This document shows positions 61,551 to 64,000 of a stretch of 64,000 nucleotides of DNA, one piece after another. Every line of letters begins with the position of its first letter. Positions within the stretch are counted from its first letter, which is position 1. The stretch covers positions 8,740,054 through 8,804,053 of the forward strand of contig NC_081134.1 of NCBI RefSeq assembly GCF_958295425.1. Direction: 5' to 3'. This DNA is from Solea solea (Eukaryota; Chordata; Actinopteri; Pleuronectiformes; Soleidae). The notes beneath the pieces are model-generated. The model made no database searches, was not told the DNA's origin, and saw nothing but the letters and a program-made list of their open reading frames with translations. A program made the position numbers and the translations under genes.

Positions 61551-61995
61551 CAGGGGTCTCAAACTCAAATGACCTGTGGGCCACTGACTGTCTCATCTGG
61601 TCAGTCAAGTAAAAAAAAAAAAGCCCAGCAGTGGACGATCAAAATGACATATCAATATGCCGCATTGATTCCTTTTTTTAAATGTACTCTATTGCCTCGT
61701 GTGAGCTTTTCTGTCTTTTACTTCTTCTGTCTTTTATCCAACATTCTGTACAGCCCTTTGGTCCACTGTGTTTGTTTTAAAGTGCTTTACAAATAAAGTT
61801 GGGTTGGATAATTTCAAAATATAAGTGCTTGTTTTAATATGGAACAATATTCACAATAAAAAAACAAAATATTTATGATGCAAAATTAATCTATTAATTA
61901 AAAAAAAACAAAAAACATACAGAAAGGACTTGTTACAACTTGATTTTGTTAGGAGGGCCACATGTGGCCCCCGGGCTGCAACTTTGAGACCACTG
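61551..61995. mobile_element. 445-bp non-autonomous hAT-like element with 8-bp target duplication
   Basis: The left end is CAGGGGTCTCAAACTCAAAT and the right end is ...GCAACTTTGAGACCACTG (reverse complement CAGTGGTCTCAAAGTTGC), giving imperfect terminal inverted repeats. It is flanked by a perfect duplication ATCTAAGT (61543-61550 and 61996-62003). The interior is A/T-rich with GGGCCACATGTGGCCC near the right end. There is no coding capacity. Partial relatives lie near 47005 and 50061. Confidence 0.88.
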
Positions 61996-62003
61996 ATCTA
62001 AGT

Positions 62004-62069
62004 GAATCAAACCTCTAGTCTATGGGTTTATTTTTCCTCAGATTGAGACTCCTGTGATGTGTTATGAGG

Positions 62070-62103
<34 letters not shown>

Positions 62104-64000
62104 TATGTTATGTTCGTGAGTGTCTTTAGTCTTTAGTTTATTTTTTACCTTTCATACTAACTGCATCCAACCTCAGCGCTATGATACACACTTTGCACTT
62201 CAGGCTACTTTCTTGTAGACTGTTATATTCAATACTTATACTTAATGCTTATCATGAGCTTCTTGCTTCATGCATTTGGCAAATAGTTCATATGACAAAA
62301 AAACCTCTAACACTAAAACGAATAAAAATAATCTAAAACTAAGCATTTACAAAAAAATAAAAACCCTCTCTGAAAACTAAATAAAAACTAAACTAAACTA
62401 AACACCCCCACTCAGTGTTGATCTTTGAAATGTCATGATCCCAAAGCAAAACCACAACATTCCAATGTTTAAACTATCTTACAATACAATCTTATTTCAT
62501 TAGAGGTCGAGCAAATTGCTGAGCAGTGTCAAAGAGCGGAAGCAAAACTGAAATGTTGCAGAAATGCTCACAAATGATTTATGTTAACAGCACCTTGTGC
62601 TTACAGACGCTGTGCAAACCTTCTTTGGAAATGTGCAAAAAACATTTTAATGGGATCATGCACAGAGGTTTCCGCTGCACCACGGGACGAGAGGACAATG
62701 GCTCATGCTGTGCCTCTGACGCCCTCATTCAGTGATTCAAGTCTCAGTCCAACATGATGACGTGGGTAAGCTGCCCTCTTGTCTCATTAGACATACACAC
62801 ACACACACTTCAAAATGAAACTCAAGCGTTTGACAGTAACAGTCGCAACTTTTTCCTGCCAGGCGCTGTTGTCGTGCCAGGCGTCATCTTGACAGGAAGC
62901 AGTAACTCATAGAGGAACTGTTGATGGTCAAACATGCAGCAACTTTGAGGACAAGATTAAACAGATAAAAGGCGCCAACAAACACAGGATATCAGAGATG
63001 AATGTGAGACCGTCAGCAGTGTTTAAATTTGTTATCTTCATATCTAAACAAGGGTATGGGAGGAGTTTTTATTGGCTATATTTGTATTTTGGGTTCATTC
63101 ACGAGACGTTGCCAACTTCATTTGAAGATTATTGTTTCATGATTTATAGGCCTCTGTCAAACGGCTGTTCATTTAACCCTTAATACTCATTAAGCTGTTG
63201 GACCTGAGCTAAAAAGCACAACATGTCTCCACACCAGCCAACCGCGGTGATGTTATGAGCAGCAAAGACTCTTTATGTGCACCTGCACCTGCACCATGTG
63301 CAAAAAACCCCAAACAACCATAATCTGAGTTGTCACAAGCCAAGAAGATCAGCCTGAAGTCTTCAGCACGCGGGAACGGAGGATGAGAAGGATTTGAGTG
63401 AAGTTCAAAGTAGGTTGTGAGAGACAAATTAAGGCAGTTCGACGCATTATTTAGCCAGGAAGGTCATACTGAGATACAAGCTCTCCTGGTCAAGAACAGA
63501 TCTATCCAGTCGTTAGATCAATAAACCTGTGCAGCACGGAATGCTTTTATTTCACTTTGTGCTGCTTCCAAAAAATAGAGGTAAAAGATTTAGTGGTGTG
63601 AGCATCCTGAATATGCAGTAGCCTATAGAATGATATATGTATATCCTGTGTAGAGGCGGCTGAGTTGTTTTTTTTCTGCAAAACACCAACTGTGCTGTCC
63701 CACACTTAATAGATTGGAGCTTGTGAGCATAACAGTCTCTCACATCATTCTAAATAAAATAAAATAAAAACATACAAACACTTTAAAGAAGAAAAGGTTA
63801 GGTTTGTTTTAATCTGGGAGACCCAAAAAAAAATGAAAGCATTTTAAACTATTACTTTGTTCCAAACTACTACTGCTGCTGCTGCTGCTGCTGCTTATTT
63901 CTCAGCTCAGAAATGGTTATAGAAAGCTGCTGATTGAGGCAGTTGTAACTGGATGTAGACGTTCTGGAGGGGGCTCGGGTCAGCGCTGATTACGCTCATC
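62004..64000. other. Intergenic right flank
   Basis: Contains a TTA trinucleotide run (62069-62103), short A-rich tracts, a CA run near 62795, and a CTG run of about 7 units (63873-63893). No credible coding exon was found, and no left-hand part of a further gene is identifiable before the window ends. Confidence 0.5.

Noticed and set aside
63873..63893. CTG trinucleotide run at the right end considered as part of a coding exon
   Set aside because: The flanking frames close quickly and there are no splice signals; treated as a simple microsatellite.

Overview
The window is vertebrate nuclear DNA, almost certainly from a teleost fish. It holds intron-containing genes with canonical GT-AG junctions, CCAAT-box promoters, AATAAA signals, abundant hAT-type DNA transposon debris, L2-like LINE tails and microsatellites. 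A spiny-rayed (percomorph) fish would fit the short introns and compact spacing, but the sequence alone does not prove that. I assembled every gene model by hand from splice sites and reading frame, and in each multi-exon gene all exon phases agree.

Layout: 1-9.0 kb is gene-poor, with repeats, a 0.47-kb minisatellite and a few orphan exon-like segments. 9.1-22.9 kb (minus) is a complete KDM4A-type histone lysine demethylase with 22 coding exons. 23-25.6 kb is intergenic with an L2-like tail. 25.7-27.5 kb (minus) is abhd8, with a possible non-coding first exon near 31.35-31.7 kb. 33.26-33.96 kb (plus) is mrpl34. 35.0-36.5 kb (plus) is dda1, with a long 3' flank. 38.2-49.9 kb (minus) is ano8 with 18 coding exons and a tRNA-Lys(CUU) gene inside one intron. 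50-56.6 kb is transposon-rich and includes a 2.7-kb hAT-like element with a perfect 8-bp target duplication. 56.6-61 kb (minus) is plvap. 61.1-64 kb is intergenic and carries a second, 445-bp hAT-like element.

abhd8(-), mrpl34(+), dda1(+), ano8(-), plvap(-) have the same order and orientation as the human 19p13.11 block ABHD8-MRPL34-DDA1-ANO8-GTPBP3-PLVAP, but GTPBP3 is missing between ano8 and plvap; the gap is filled with transposon sequence. A KDM4A-type gene lies next to abhd8, whereas human KDM4A is on chromosome 1. The genes do not form a pathway: they cover chromatin demethylation, a putative hydrolase, mitochondrial translation, a CUL4-DDB1 ubiquitin ligase subunit, an anoctamin-family membrane protein and the endothelial diaphragm protein.

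The most unusual item is plvap. Exon 4 encodes about 420 residues of Gly/Ser/Leu-rich tandem repeats (32-residue units, each with an Asn-Lys-Phe-Gly core), which nearly doubles the protein compared with human PLVAP and gives the diaphragm-forming ectodomain a low-complexity, FG-like repeat tail.
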